Source: Cruorifilaria tuberocauda (Eukaryota > Nematoda > Chromadorea > Rhabditida > Onchocercidae). Taken from it: a stretch of DNA of 64,000 nucleotides. A program made the position numbers and the translations under genes. Positions 26,511 to 38,000 of this stretch are shown here, in pieces. Under the pieces are notes generated by a model that made no database searches, had not been told where the DNA came from, and saw only the letters and a program-made list of their open reading frames with translations. Each line of letters starts with the position of its first letter. The first letter of the stretch is position 1. The stretch is taken from NCBI GenBank assembly GCA_013365365.1, contig JABVXU010000064.1:62001-126000 (forward strand). The letters are read 5' to 3'.

Positions 26511-28239
26511 TCCACCAGATATTTGGTTTATTTTCTTAAATATGTTTTAAATATCATTATTTGTTGTATATAAAATTATCTATTTTGAACGTCATCATTA
26601 TGCTGTACATAAAATCATTTCTCTCAATGATCATTAATGTATTCCGGTATTATTATTTTTTCCGTCTTAAGCTTTTCTGCTAAATTTATTGCTATATTTT
26701 CCATATGCCGCACTTTTATTGAATTTCAGTGCGTAGACTTAATGGCTAAAATTGAGTGGATCTTGCTTTGAACTTGAGTTAACGCGATTAATAAGACATT
26801 GTTGTTCTGCATTTTCTAAACTCCTGTGATTTATTGCATTAATTAGAGCACAAAACTTATTTATTACCTATGCATTACTTTTTTCCTGTTGAATCTGATT
26901 TCACAATATTGCTTAGTTTCGTGTTCACGCAGTTTCTTGATGCTCATTATCCGCTGTATTTTTTGTATATAAAAAAATAACTTTATTATAAGCATATTAA
27001 TGAGGAAATGGCGAACTTTAGTAGGTGTTCTTCAAAGAGAATTTTATTATTTCTACGATAAGTGGTTTACATATAGGAGATGAATGGGATTAAAACATGT
27101 AATAAAATGAAATACAAATTTTGCACTTAGTACCAATGCTGACATTCAAATGGATGTTGATTTGAACAAGGAATAAATTTTGCAACTATCAGACTATAAT
27201 TAAAATGTTATTGAATACTATACTTTAATCGATTATTTTTTTCAGTAATGTTTTTTCATTCCATTCAGTTGGAAATATCAGCATTTTTCTTCCATTCTGT
27301 TTTGCTGAAAATATCAGCAATTTTTAAGTCGACTTTCACTTCAAAAGAGGGTAATAAAAAAGGAAAAGTTCTCGTGACTCACACATGTAATAAAGCAATT
27401 TGATCCTTTTTCTTTGTATCATACAGTAATTTGATTGCTCTCCGATCTCTTCGGAATATTTGTTTCCAAAGGAATTACATTTACTGTTGATTGCTTGACA
27501 GTTTCTTTGGTTATTTTTAAAAAACACGACAAAACTTACTTTCTAAATTTGGTTGAATTGGAGCAATTCGGGCACGAGCATCCTGTTTCATCCATGGAAG
27601 CTGTAAAGGATAGATTCAGTAAATATTTGACAGAATGAATGCTTTTCTTCGAAACCTTGTATCAATTAATGTATGAAAAACTTGTGGAGTTACTCACTCA
27701 TCATTTTCAATTCTAATGGTAAGAAGAGTAATATTGAATTAATAATGATGCAGAGACTGATTAATTTGACAAGAATAATTGAATCCCAGGTACATTACTC
27801 TAAAATGAAGCGATAACACTAATTTAGTATGGCATACATACTTCCTTTTAAAATATTGCAATTTTATGTCGAAGGTTAAAAAACTTTTTGTTGGATGTCA
27901 CTCAATCAGAAATGGGATTTTTTTGAACAAATCTTATTCATAAAACAGTTTCCCGAGTATATGGATTGAAATCGAAATTTTGCGGGAAGTAATAAGAAGA
28001 GAAAGATATTATGTCATTATTACTCAAACAGTAACATCAATCTTTCATCTCCTACAGAATCGTCCCTTTGTTATTCTTTATTCATTATTTTAGAAGAAGC
28101 CGTAACATATATTATAAATACGTGAAGAATATTTGCAACATTGGATGAAAGGATCTAAGTTTAAAATTTAACTGCAGATCATTCGATGATTCGAGAATTC
28201 AAAATTTAATTTAAAATCACTGAAATCCAAGAAAGTTTG
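26511..28239. other. Intergenic region with a possible orphan exon
   Basis: Mostly noncoding AT-rich DNA between convergent genes. A plus-strand open stretch at 27435-27638 after a good acceptor (catacag, 27426) reads like protein (ELEQFGHEHPVSSMEAV, then KDRFSKYLTE and a stop), but a TGA separates it from the acceptor in that frame. A short piece at 27131-27174 (QMDVDLNKE then a stop) also follows an acceptor. They might be remnants or exons of an unrecognised gene, or alternative 3' exons of the SET gene, but phases do not prove it. Confidence 0.4.
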
Positions 28240-28905
28240 TCAGAAAAAGAGTACCAAAAATGTTTTCTGGATGTTTTTTTCTTTTTTAAATTCCGCTTCC
28301 TTTTTTCGGCGTATTTTATTACCCATATTAATTACTGTCTGATTTTTTCCATTCTTATCATCATGATCATCTTCCTCACTGCTACTTCTACTATGTTTTT
28401 TATCATTCCTTTCTGCCATATTGTGATCTCGTTCATGTCCTGTAATATATTATCAGTATCATTTACTAATAATTACAATTTTATTCTAATATTAACTATG
28501 ATTGCTTACATCAATTTTCATCTTAAAGTAATATTAGCACACGAATATTTGAAATCTATAATTGATACATACATATATATAAATATCACAACAAGGATGA
28601 GTGGAATGAAATTAGTCGAAATTTCAATCAACATTAATTAATTAAACTTCATACCATAACCTCTGTCTTTTCTACGTCTGTCTTCATCATTTTCTAGAAA
28701 ACCTGCAATTAATCCTGGATAGCGATGTTTTCATTATGAATTATAGTATTCCTTGCAAAATATGAAAAAAAAAAGTTGTGCCTGATGAAGATGAAGCACT
28801 GCTACGATCAGAGCTCTTTTTCCGGCTACTTTTACTACGTCCTGCATCTATTTGCCATAGTAATACGCCGATTATCAATGTCACAATGATTACTTTGATA
28901 TTCAT
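28240..28905 (-). CDS. Small secreted highly charged protein, unrecognised
   Basis: Three minus-strand exons, 28905-28782, 28702-28655 and 28439-28240, in consistent phase, give 123 aa. The N-terminus is a good signal peptide (MNIKVIIVTLIIGVLLWQID, cleavage probably after about residue 21). The mature part has no cysteine and is dominated by Lys, Arg, Ser, Asp and Glu (SKSSRKKSSDRSSASSSSG, then DEDRRRKDRG, then SRSSSEEDDHDDKNG). It is probably disordered and exported. The first intron would begin CAG|gcacaa, a GC-AG intron, which is unusual and the weakest point. The second intron is GT-AG. A 3' splice site 15 bases before the ATG suits trans-splicing. I do not recognise the family. Confidence 0.65.
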
Positions 28906-28919
28906 CGTTATACTTTATA

Positions 28920-28926
28920 CTGCAAT
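28920..28926 (-). promoter_or_regulatory. Probable spliced-leader acceptor of small secreted protein gene
   Basis: Minus-strand attgcag ends at 28920, 14 bases before the ATG at 28905. No upstream coding exon was found, so trans-splicing is the simplest reading. Confidence 0.5.
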
Positions 28927-30971
28927 TAATTACTCTTTGATGAAGTTTCAGAAATCACTTCAATCTTCCAAATTTGTAATTTTTTAAATAAACTAATGAA
29001 GAAGTTATATAGGTTATTTGTCATAAAGATAATGAATTTTTATTTATTTATCACAAATTTTTCAAAAAGAATATTTATAAATTACTTTTGAGAAATGGAA
29101 TGAAATTTGAAAACAACAATTTTTAATTGTGAAATAAAAATAGGAAAAAATCTTGGAAATTCTAAATATTCCTGTCATCACGGAAGTTAACAATTTAAGA
29201 AATATCAACAGTCACTTATGTAAGATACTTTTTCGTGAGAATATAATTTTGTGGTAATAAAGGATAGTTGAAGTGAAAAATAAGAGTAAAAGAAAGCAAA
29301 AAAAAACTCAAAAATCAAAAATCAATATATTAATAGCTAATCGAAGAATGAGAACTCATTCAACCTTATGCAAGATATTGTTATATCTAAAAAAGGAACG
29401 ATAATTTATTTTTTCGAGAACAAAAAGAAGTAATAATTTTAATCTAAAAAATTTCTTATCGTGCTCCCATTTGAGTCAACATTTAAAGAATAATAAAAAA
29501 TACTGATACTTCATTATTTATCATTTAAGTTATTTTTTGAAAATCTACCTATTCCTTTAACATCTTTGCTTTATCTGATAAAATGTATTTTACTGACGAA
29601 ACATTCATAAGACATCGATCTTATTGATTTTTTTTGCACTTAAAAAAAATTCAAATATGAATTGCACTTAAAAGAAATATTTTAATAAAATACGATCAAA
29701 TAATCGATAAAGTTAATTAATTATTGTTGAACAAAAATGTTCATAGATCCTACTAAGATAAATGAAGCAATTTTCGTTCCATACAATAACACGTAAAAAC
29801 TTTGTTGCTGAGGCTACATAACATTTGTAATTAATTACTTCTATAAATTTCAATAAGTTTTTATAATTATTCGAAATTCTCATTTAAGCAAATAAAACAA
29901 CAGAAAACATTTATAGGTACGATAACTAATAAAATTTTGTGTATTACTTAGTCTAAAGAATAAATGACAGTGCAGTTGGTTCCAGAAAGACAACTGTTTC
30001 AATCAGAATTGAAACGTGGACCATCATCAGTTCGTTATGAAGAAATAACAAGGACTGCTGATAAATGCCTTGAAATAACAACTCTAACGAACAACGATGA
30101 GTAATGAACAATAATAAATCACTATTCAATGGTACACACACACACGCACACACACACAAACACAAATGCACAACCATTCCACTCCTTCTGCTATCTTTCC
30201 TTATCACTTAAAATTTTATTTTCGGTTAAATTCTCCAAACCTTTTATAGTTTTAAATCTTCTATCCAAGTGATATAAGTAAAGGAAAGACTAACCAATAC
30301 AATGTTACCATTTCAAATTCACGTCAACAATCTGATCTTCGCATTCTTTTTTCTTTCGATAGAACTCTGTCATTATAGCATTCGTGTTGTATACGATGAA
30401 AATTTTCAGCAAATCAGAGAGTTGATTTTTATAAAACAGCCTTTTTGTATGAAATTGACGGATCGTAACTAACACAGACTTTACCAGTAATTTGTCGATT
30501 CAGACTCCATTCGAAACCATTTTTTCAGTTTTACTTTATAAGAATCATCATTTCATCTTACAATTCATCAAAAATTCAACTTTTCTCCTTTCAATGTACA
30601 CTTATTACTTTATTTTATTCTCGGTTTGAATGCCTTATTGTATGTATCAGCTTAATTTTTATCACCACAATATTGCAAAGTTTTCACCATATAATTTCGG
30701 AAATACTACAAAAAGACAGCACTTCACAGTTGCTATACACTGTGCATGAATCATATATTCACATCAAAAAAAGTGGAAAAAATTAGAGCTCGCTGAATTT
30801 TATTAACAAAGCACGCAATTTTTTCCACATATAGTCCAGATCCTAATTCTTTGGATAAAATGATAACAACACAAAACTTTAAATTTTGTAAATTAAATCC
30901 ATAATTTACTACTTTCAGTCTAAATAACTGCTTCCACAAACAGCCAAAAATGAGATCTTGGTAACTGAAGC
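28927..30971. other. Noncoding spacer
   Basis: AT-rich, with no supported exon on either strand. It should hold the promoter of the small secreted protein gene and the 3' UTR of CLPTM1. A CA microsatellite lies at 30134-30165. Confidence 0.5.
30134..30165. repeat. (CA)n microsatellite
   Basis: An imperfect run of alternating AC/CA broken by one CG and by caaac units, in noncoding DNA. Confidence 0.9.
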
Positions 30972-33900
30972 TTATTGCTCTTTCTTTGTTTCTTTATTAT
31001 TCTGCACTCTTTCAGTCGAGCTCGTAAAGTCTTTATCATTATACGGTTTGCCATCTGCCAACTTATTTTGTGATTCCTTTTCATTAGCTGAATTTTCTAA
31101 CGAAACACCAAATTCGTTAACTCGCGTTGGATCAACTCGATAAATCCACCTTTGATAAATATATATCTAAACAGATAAAGCAAAATGAACATGAATGTCC
31201 GACAAGTATTTTTCTACAAATAAGACATTAAAGAAAGACTAATAACAAGAAAACAAAGGGTTAAATGGTTAGAGAACCACTTTAGCCAGGGGATGCTTAT
31301 TTATCAGGAAGTTCTGGTATATTAGTATATACGTAATCTATAGTCCAAGTGAATTTAAATTAATCTGTTGCCGAAAATGGATTTGAAAAGATTCAATACT
31401 GGATGTTTGTAAATGGCTGGAATGATATTTGTTATTAAAAAGTTGGCAACTAACCAAAAACACAATATCATCTCGAAAACATCCTAAGCGATACATTGTT
31501 GGCATTCTGATAACAAATGCAAAGAGATCATCGATGAACGTATTGATGAATTTGTACGTTAACATGCGCCAAGGCAAATGTGCCACAGATTTCAGCTTGT
31601 AATTTATAAAAAGCTGAAATATTCAATATGTACCTTACCTTTCTTCACAATTAAATTAAACGTATGTTTGGGAATACATATCAAACTCTTTTTCGCAAAA
31701 AAATGATAAATTTTTGACTGTAGTAAAAGCCAACCTGTGGTGTCATCATAATAAATCCAAATGTAAGTAAAAAGCTATAGAGCATGCTCAATATCCAACT
31801 ATACCAACCACGCTGTTCGACATACATAAGGGAGTAAACTGCATAGCCACCGAGCAATGGAAATAGCACCCATGACAGATATTTGAAGGCTAACTAAAAT
31901 TATATATCCAAAAAATCACATCAAACTTTCGACGATTTTTGTTGGTATGAATAAAAACATAGTTTTCCGTTTAAAATATACTTCACAACTTCATTTCAAC
32001 AAGGCTTTCATGAATAAAGATATATGAGCTAGTGAGGAGTATAACTAAGACTGCCGTAATAAATCGTAACTACATAAACTGACCTGATCATACTGTTTTG
32101 TCTCTGATTCAACATATGATCCCTTATCCGTAAATATAATCTTTGGCAGGAAACCAAATAGTTTTTCGGTTTGATCCAGCTTAAACGGCAGTTCCAAAAA
32201 TAAGTAATGAATTTCAGTTAATTAGAAAAAGCGTAATGTCGATTACCAAAAAAACTAGTTTCATGTATATAGAAGAAGACTACAGTTACGAATATATATA
32301 TACTATCTGTAAGCTAGAGCACTAGAAATCTTACATTTATATTGACGCATTTTGGTATTTTCCATAATTCAATCACTAAACCAACTACAACAGACATTTT
32401 GATAATCCATGAAGTATCATTGTCACAGATATACAAGAAAACAATAGCAGATTGGAAGACGCTAAATAACACCGAGCGAACAGATAAGCCCTGGAAAAAA
32501 CATTTAAAAAAAGCAGCATTTTAAAAGAATTTAGGAATTTCACAACAGAAAATTCTAACATACTTCCAAGCTTTTTCGTGATCTCCAAAACTGGATGTCA
32601 TTTTTGAAAGCCAAAAATTCAAAAACGGTGTGCAATAACGAAACAGCAATTGTCAAACCTGAAAGAGGAGAATGTTTTAAAAATTATTTTCACTAAAGAT
32701 AATTTATCAATAAAATAAAGTAAAAGTGTACTTATAAAATGAAATGGCTAACCTAGTAATACTGGACTTGTCTCCAAAAGCGCTTGTTTGATTGAATCTT
32801 GGTCATCATCCGCCTCTTCAAATAGCTCACCACCGAACATTTGTGACCATTTTCCACGCATCTAGAGGAAAGTAAGTTATAGAAAATGTAAAGAACTGAA
32901 TTCGAGCAAAAAATGTTGCAAGCACAAATAGAGATGAAATGTAGGTTAAGGACTGACGCACAAAACAGCAGTTTTGTACGCTAATTACTCACCATACTTT
33001 TTAGCGCTTCATGCACGCCAAACAAAAATTATTATTTGAGTGGCAGAATAACAAAAGCGCAAAAAATTTCTTTGAATAATGCAGCGCGAAAATACACAAA
33101 CCAACCTGTTGCGACGCATATAGTTGCCATTTAAATAATGATATTGGGGCGTACCGCACAGAAAGCTTCAATTCTTGCACTGAGCTATTTATTAACATGT
33201 AATCGGCTGCCAAGTTCCAGTAGTCATTGAAAAAGAATATCGGTTTGTAAGTATTATCAATCGGATCAAATTTTACAGCTTCATCAAGAGGAGATGGTAA
33301 TGAACCTGCAAAACAAATCGGTGCTAATTTGATAATGAACCAATCTGGAAGAAACGAGGCAACAATTAGACTATCATCACGGAGAATTTCATGCAGATTT
33401 CTATTAAAGTATGATTTCTTCCAGCGACTGAAATGTATTCAAAAAGCACCTCTTTGCCACGCCGTCTGATCATCAACAAGATTAATCGTTAAATTTGGGT
33501 GCCAATAATTGAGTACTTCAAAACTCATCATTTCAGCCTTCTTTTGTTCTTCTTCGGTTTGCTCCGTCTTGCCAGTAAGTAGATTTTGTGTTTTTTTGTA
33601 ATACTTCTTCTTATATTTATTAAGCTGTCGTACATTATATAAAACCTAGAAACTACTTTAGCTGCAAATTTCCAATAAGCACATATAATAACCCAAACAT
33701 TCCATAAAATCATATAAATTTTAATTGTAAAATGATAAAATAAGTTTAAAAACTCGATCGATTGAATCTGTTACTGCCATGATCAAAAAATAACCTCTCT
33801 TTTAACATGATGCCGACTTCGACGATCAGGTGATTGATCTTTTTTAACAATGAATACATGTATGTATAATGACCCATTATTAGCAAGCGATTTGGGAGTG

Positions 33901-34659
33901 GGAAATGTAGCTGATTTAGTACGTGAGCCATCACCATCTGGACCAGATGTCCAGTCATTATATACTATACCGGTTTCTTTCCAAAATAATGCACTTTCAT
34001 TGTCAAATTCATCGAACCTATCTGGCTAAAAATCTCCCAAACTTGAATGCGTAAAATGCAACACTTATGAACGGATTCTGTGAGGAAATCAAAAAGCAAT
34101 TCCCTGATATTATGATGATAACCAAATATAACGAAAAATGAGTTTTTGGACAAAAAAAAAGCAAGCAGTCAAGTTTACATTTAAAACAAACCGAATCCGA
34201 AAGATATATATAAAGATCAAACTTCTGCCCTGGCTGGAAAAGATTTCGTGATGGTAAAGATACACCTCTGTTCGACTCTCCCGTATTATTATAACCAATG
34301 CCATCTGGCCGTCCACTCATAAAATCTAGAACAAGAATATTACTATTATCTGAAACATAGATAGGCTGATAGATAATTAAAAAGTTCAACACTACTTTTT
34401 AAAAGTGACGTCGCGAAGTAAACAATCATGACACGATAGAGCATTCCTTTGATGAATGTCCATGTATCGAATCCCTAAAACAAATGGAAGATTCAAAACA
34501 AGGATTCCAAACTCTTTATTTCTCTTTCCTAATGCAGTTTCAGATTCTTAATATGGTTACACCGTATTAAAAAAGTACTCTTTGTTGTTCTATATTAACT
34601 GGAACTTGGTCGCCAATTCCAACAACCTCACCATCATTCACTTGATTGTTTCCCGACAT
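30972..34659 (-). CDS. CLPTM1: CLPTM1-family multi-pass membrane protein
   Basis: Thirteen exons: 34659-34579, 34474-34396, 34325-34192, 34025-33795, 33624-33450, 33305-33106, 32861-32753, 32658-32564, 32490-32335, 32179-32084, 31893-31735, 31613-31455 and 31166-30972. All in phase, giving 622 aa against about 670 in human CLPTM1. Family landmarks: one TM near residue 40 (WTFIKGMLYRVMIVYF), a large lumenal domain with LFWKETGIVYNDW and SLYIHVFI, then several C-terminal TMs with NDIQFWRSRKSLEGLSVRS, YVEQRGWYSWILSMLYSF, DDLFAFVIRMPTMYR and YQRWIYRVDPTRVNEFG. The end is a charged Lys/Glu tail. CLPTM1 is an ER/Golgi membrane protein that in mammals restrains forward trafficking of GABA-A receptors; in nematodes its role is less clear. 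The start follows a trans-splice-type acceptor. Confidence 0.97.
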
Positions 34660-34669
34660 AATTCACAAC

Positions 34670-34677
34670 CTGAAATA
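34670..34677 (-). promoter_or_regulatory. Probable spliced-leader acceptor of CLPTM1
   Basis: Minus-strand gtatttcag ends at 34670, ten bases before the ATG at 34659. Only about 70 bp separate it from the stop of an upstream same-strand open frame ending at 34742, a spacing typical of nematode operons. Confidence 0.6.
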
Positions 34678-34741
34678 CCGTCAAAAATGAACAAACGAAT
34701 CTGAGGAATATTTCCTGAGCTTCAAGAAACTTTATAAATTT

Positions 34742-35061
34742 TCATCTATTTTTGGACCTTCCTAATCTTTTATTATTCATGTCCGATTTAAACTTCTTCA
34801 GGACTATCGACATCGTAATCCTTGCAATTACGATGTAATAAATTTCATCATCTTTCGTGATAGATTCAACAAAGTTTAAATATCGAATGATTACATTTCC
34901 AGCTCTAAAATGAGAAAAACATAAATGGAGATATGTAAGATAGAAAGGGGCAAAAATTGATACCATCGACGAGAAAGTGTCTCATAAGGGATTGAGAAAA
35001 AGCGAAAGGAGTAATGTGAAACTGTTGTAGCAGAGAGTAAGAGCTCTTCGAATGCCACACA
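34742..35061 (-). CDS. Possible small gene upstream of CLPTM1 (operon partner?)
   Basis: Minus-strand exon 34904-34742 follows cattttag, is open for 54 codons and reads like protein: AGNVIIRYLNFVESITKDDE, then IYYIVIARITMSIVLKKFKS, ending basic (NNKRLGRSKNR). A preceding piece 35061-35023 after ctttcag joins in phase 2, but no ATG is clear. The stop lies only 82 bases before the CLPTM1 ATG, which has its own trans-splice acceptor. That context supports a real upstream cistron. I do not recognise the protein. Confidence 0.35.
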
Positions 35062-38000
35062 CTGAAAGAAAAAAAGAGACGGAGAGAGAAAACTGTTGCG
35101 CAAATTTCATTACAATTTTCATCATTCTTCTTTCACTCTCAATGAATCAGTAATGTCACATCTGTATCCCTTTTTCAATTAACTTTTATAATAATGAGGT
35201 AGACACGATGCAAAACTTCAATCCCACCAGTAATAATCTTGAATCTCACCTGAAATTGTGATGTGTTATTTCCTACAAAAAAAAGAATGAGGAAACATTC
35301 CACTAAACTTCTACGAATTTCTCATTAATTATATTCCCATGTGAATATATCCCTTCCACTAAATTATTATTCGGAATTCAGAATAATTGAAATTTCTATT
35401 ATCATTAATTCTATTAAAATTTGTTCCGTTTTAAATTACAATGATGCTATTAAACAAGATGGGAAGGTTTAATTTCGAATAGCTGTGGTAGAAATGAAAT
35501 GTATGAAATGGGAAATGAGGAGTCTAAAACTTAGAGTTGATTAATTATGTAACCTTTCTGTCAATGTTTTTAAAAAGACAAATCATATAAATGTTGTGGT
35601 ATTTCCAAATTATATTCATTAATTGGTTTAATATTTGGCTTATAAAATTATCATTGATGATAATATTGTCTTCATTAATTCCACTGATAACTTGATAGGA
35701 AACGTGTGGTGATAAGCCATCGACTGATATGCTTGCTATTGCAAATGTTATGATTAGACGGTTATAAAAATCACGAAACGATATCTGAGTAGGACAGCTT
35801 TCCTGAATTCACAGATAAAATGTTTAGGATAGCTGTAGTGGAAAGGAAAATGAAAATAGTGATGGAAATGCTGTTGTAAATTCGATCACTATAATAATCA
35901 CTATAATGGAAATATCATATTATCATAAAATAGTATTATTTATACATATAATGTATGAACAGCGTTAGATCATATCGTGCTTCTAGCTTCAGCTATATTC
36001 ATCAGTTAATTTAATTTATCTCAGTAATTATGAGTATTAATTGTAAGGAAAAATGATGAATTCTAAATAATGAAGGAAATTTCTCAACTGTTTAAATCGG
36101 TAAACAATTAAATAAAAGTAAATTGCTTTATTTACATTATTGAATTTCATTATTATCCAATGCAATACATCGATAATGTCTCCATAAATTATATATCACC
36201 TATCAATATATCATGATATTAAACTCTATTTATTAAACTTACTAAACTCTATAAAAGTTTTTCAAAATTCTTTACAATTATCAAATAACGATACTTCAAA
36301 GTTTCAGGCATTTCTTAGTAATTACTGAAGAATACAGTTGTAAAAGTAAATTTCATAAATAACACAAAAAATACATGATTGTGGATCAAATCATAAATAA
36401 TTTCAACAGAGTAATTAGTTTTACTCTTAACCCAAATAAGACATTAATTTTTAGATTGCCACATTTTTTTGCCTTGTGTGATACGCTTTAACAAATTTTA
36501 TTTGTTGTAAAATAAATGTGCACTGCAAAATATAACGACTATACTGTTAATTTATCAGTAATTTCATATATGTAAAAAATTATGAATTTGGCTCAAAAAA
36601 GATTAGCTAACGAGACCAAACAAAATTTTTTTTTAATTTAAACTAAGCAATTATTCAATAGAAAATATTTATCACTATAATTTTTTCTAAATATTTTTCA
36701 AAAATACAAAATGAGGTTGACATGCAAAGATTTTTGCAAAAAACAATTTCAAAATTGTACGAGGCGTTCATTTCTAGCTAAGCACAAAATCCATTTGCAA
36801 ATCAATACTAGTAATTCGATGGATTAGACAATTTGCTTTTCAACTTTCCTAATTTTAACTTGCTGAAGATTGATATATCATCGAATATATTGTAAGCGTG
36901 ATCAATAAATGTGTCGGAAAAACCGAAATAATGCTATCATCGATAGTCTACATATTTTCAGTATAAATATAGTCTTATAGAATTTGTCTAAACTGTTACT
37001 TTCCATTTTTTGAGTGTATTGCATAAATACTGTCCAAGGTGTTGTTAAAGACCGTGAGTTTTATTGTTCATAATTGTACAACAGTTTAAAGAGAGTGTGT
37101 CGTTGACCTGGGTCAGGATACGATTTACAATTATACAAAGGGTTATCGAAGGTATAGCTGTTGATTAAAGTCACGATGACCCTTCTAATTTCTGTCGTGA
37201 AAGTTTGGATTTGATTTTGATTCACAAGCAAAATTTCTTGTGAGGCTTCTTTTATACTGAAAGTTGAATTCGTCGCTCGTACAATCGAGTAGAATTTCTT
37301 CTTTATCCGTAATAGACACGATAGGAGGAAAGGATAATTTCCTATAATTGAGTGAAATTGAGCTCTCTGCTGATCGTACAAGTCGACAAGAAAACTTTAT
37401 TCCAAACTGATAATAATAACAATGTCAAGAAGAGTCATCATCATGACCTTAATCAATAGCTACACTTTCAATAAACCTTTGTACAATTATAAATCATGTC
37501 CTGACCTAGATCAACGATACACTCCATTTAAACTGTTGTACAATTATGAACAATAAACTCACAAAGTCCTCAGCAAAACCTTGGACAGTATTTATGCAAT
37601 ACACTCAAAAAATGGTAAGTAATAATTTAAACAAATTCAATAAAACTATCTTTATACTTAAAATATGTAGACTACCGATAACATTATAAAAAAATGATTT
37701 AATTTTCGTTATTTTAGCTAAACTTGCCATCACTATGCAGATTAAATATCCTGAATTTCGGTTCTCTTTTTTCCAATAAAGGATCTTCAATTTTGATATC
37801 AACGATTTTTGGATCACATTTCTACCTGTACTATTCATTAACTAAAAATAGCTTACAAATTACCTAAAAAGACTTTTTTCTAACAAATGAAACACAAAAT
37901 TAGATTCGGCCAAAAAACTGTATTATAAACATTAGTCGCTTTACAAGCATTTATGTTCATTTGAACTTTCTTCAAAAAGTCGAAACTTTTCACTTTTCTG

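Noticed and set aside
28237..28641. 134-codon hydrophobic plus-strand open frame
   Set aside because: It is antisense to the last exon of the small charged secreted protein. Lys/Glu codons read backwards give Phe/Leu/Ser. It has no splice or start context of its own.
29953..30207. 84-codon minus-strand frame
   Set aside because: It runs through the CA microsatellite (Cys/Val repeats) and has no splice context.
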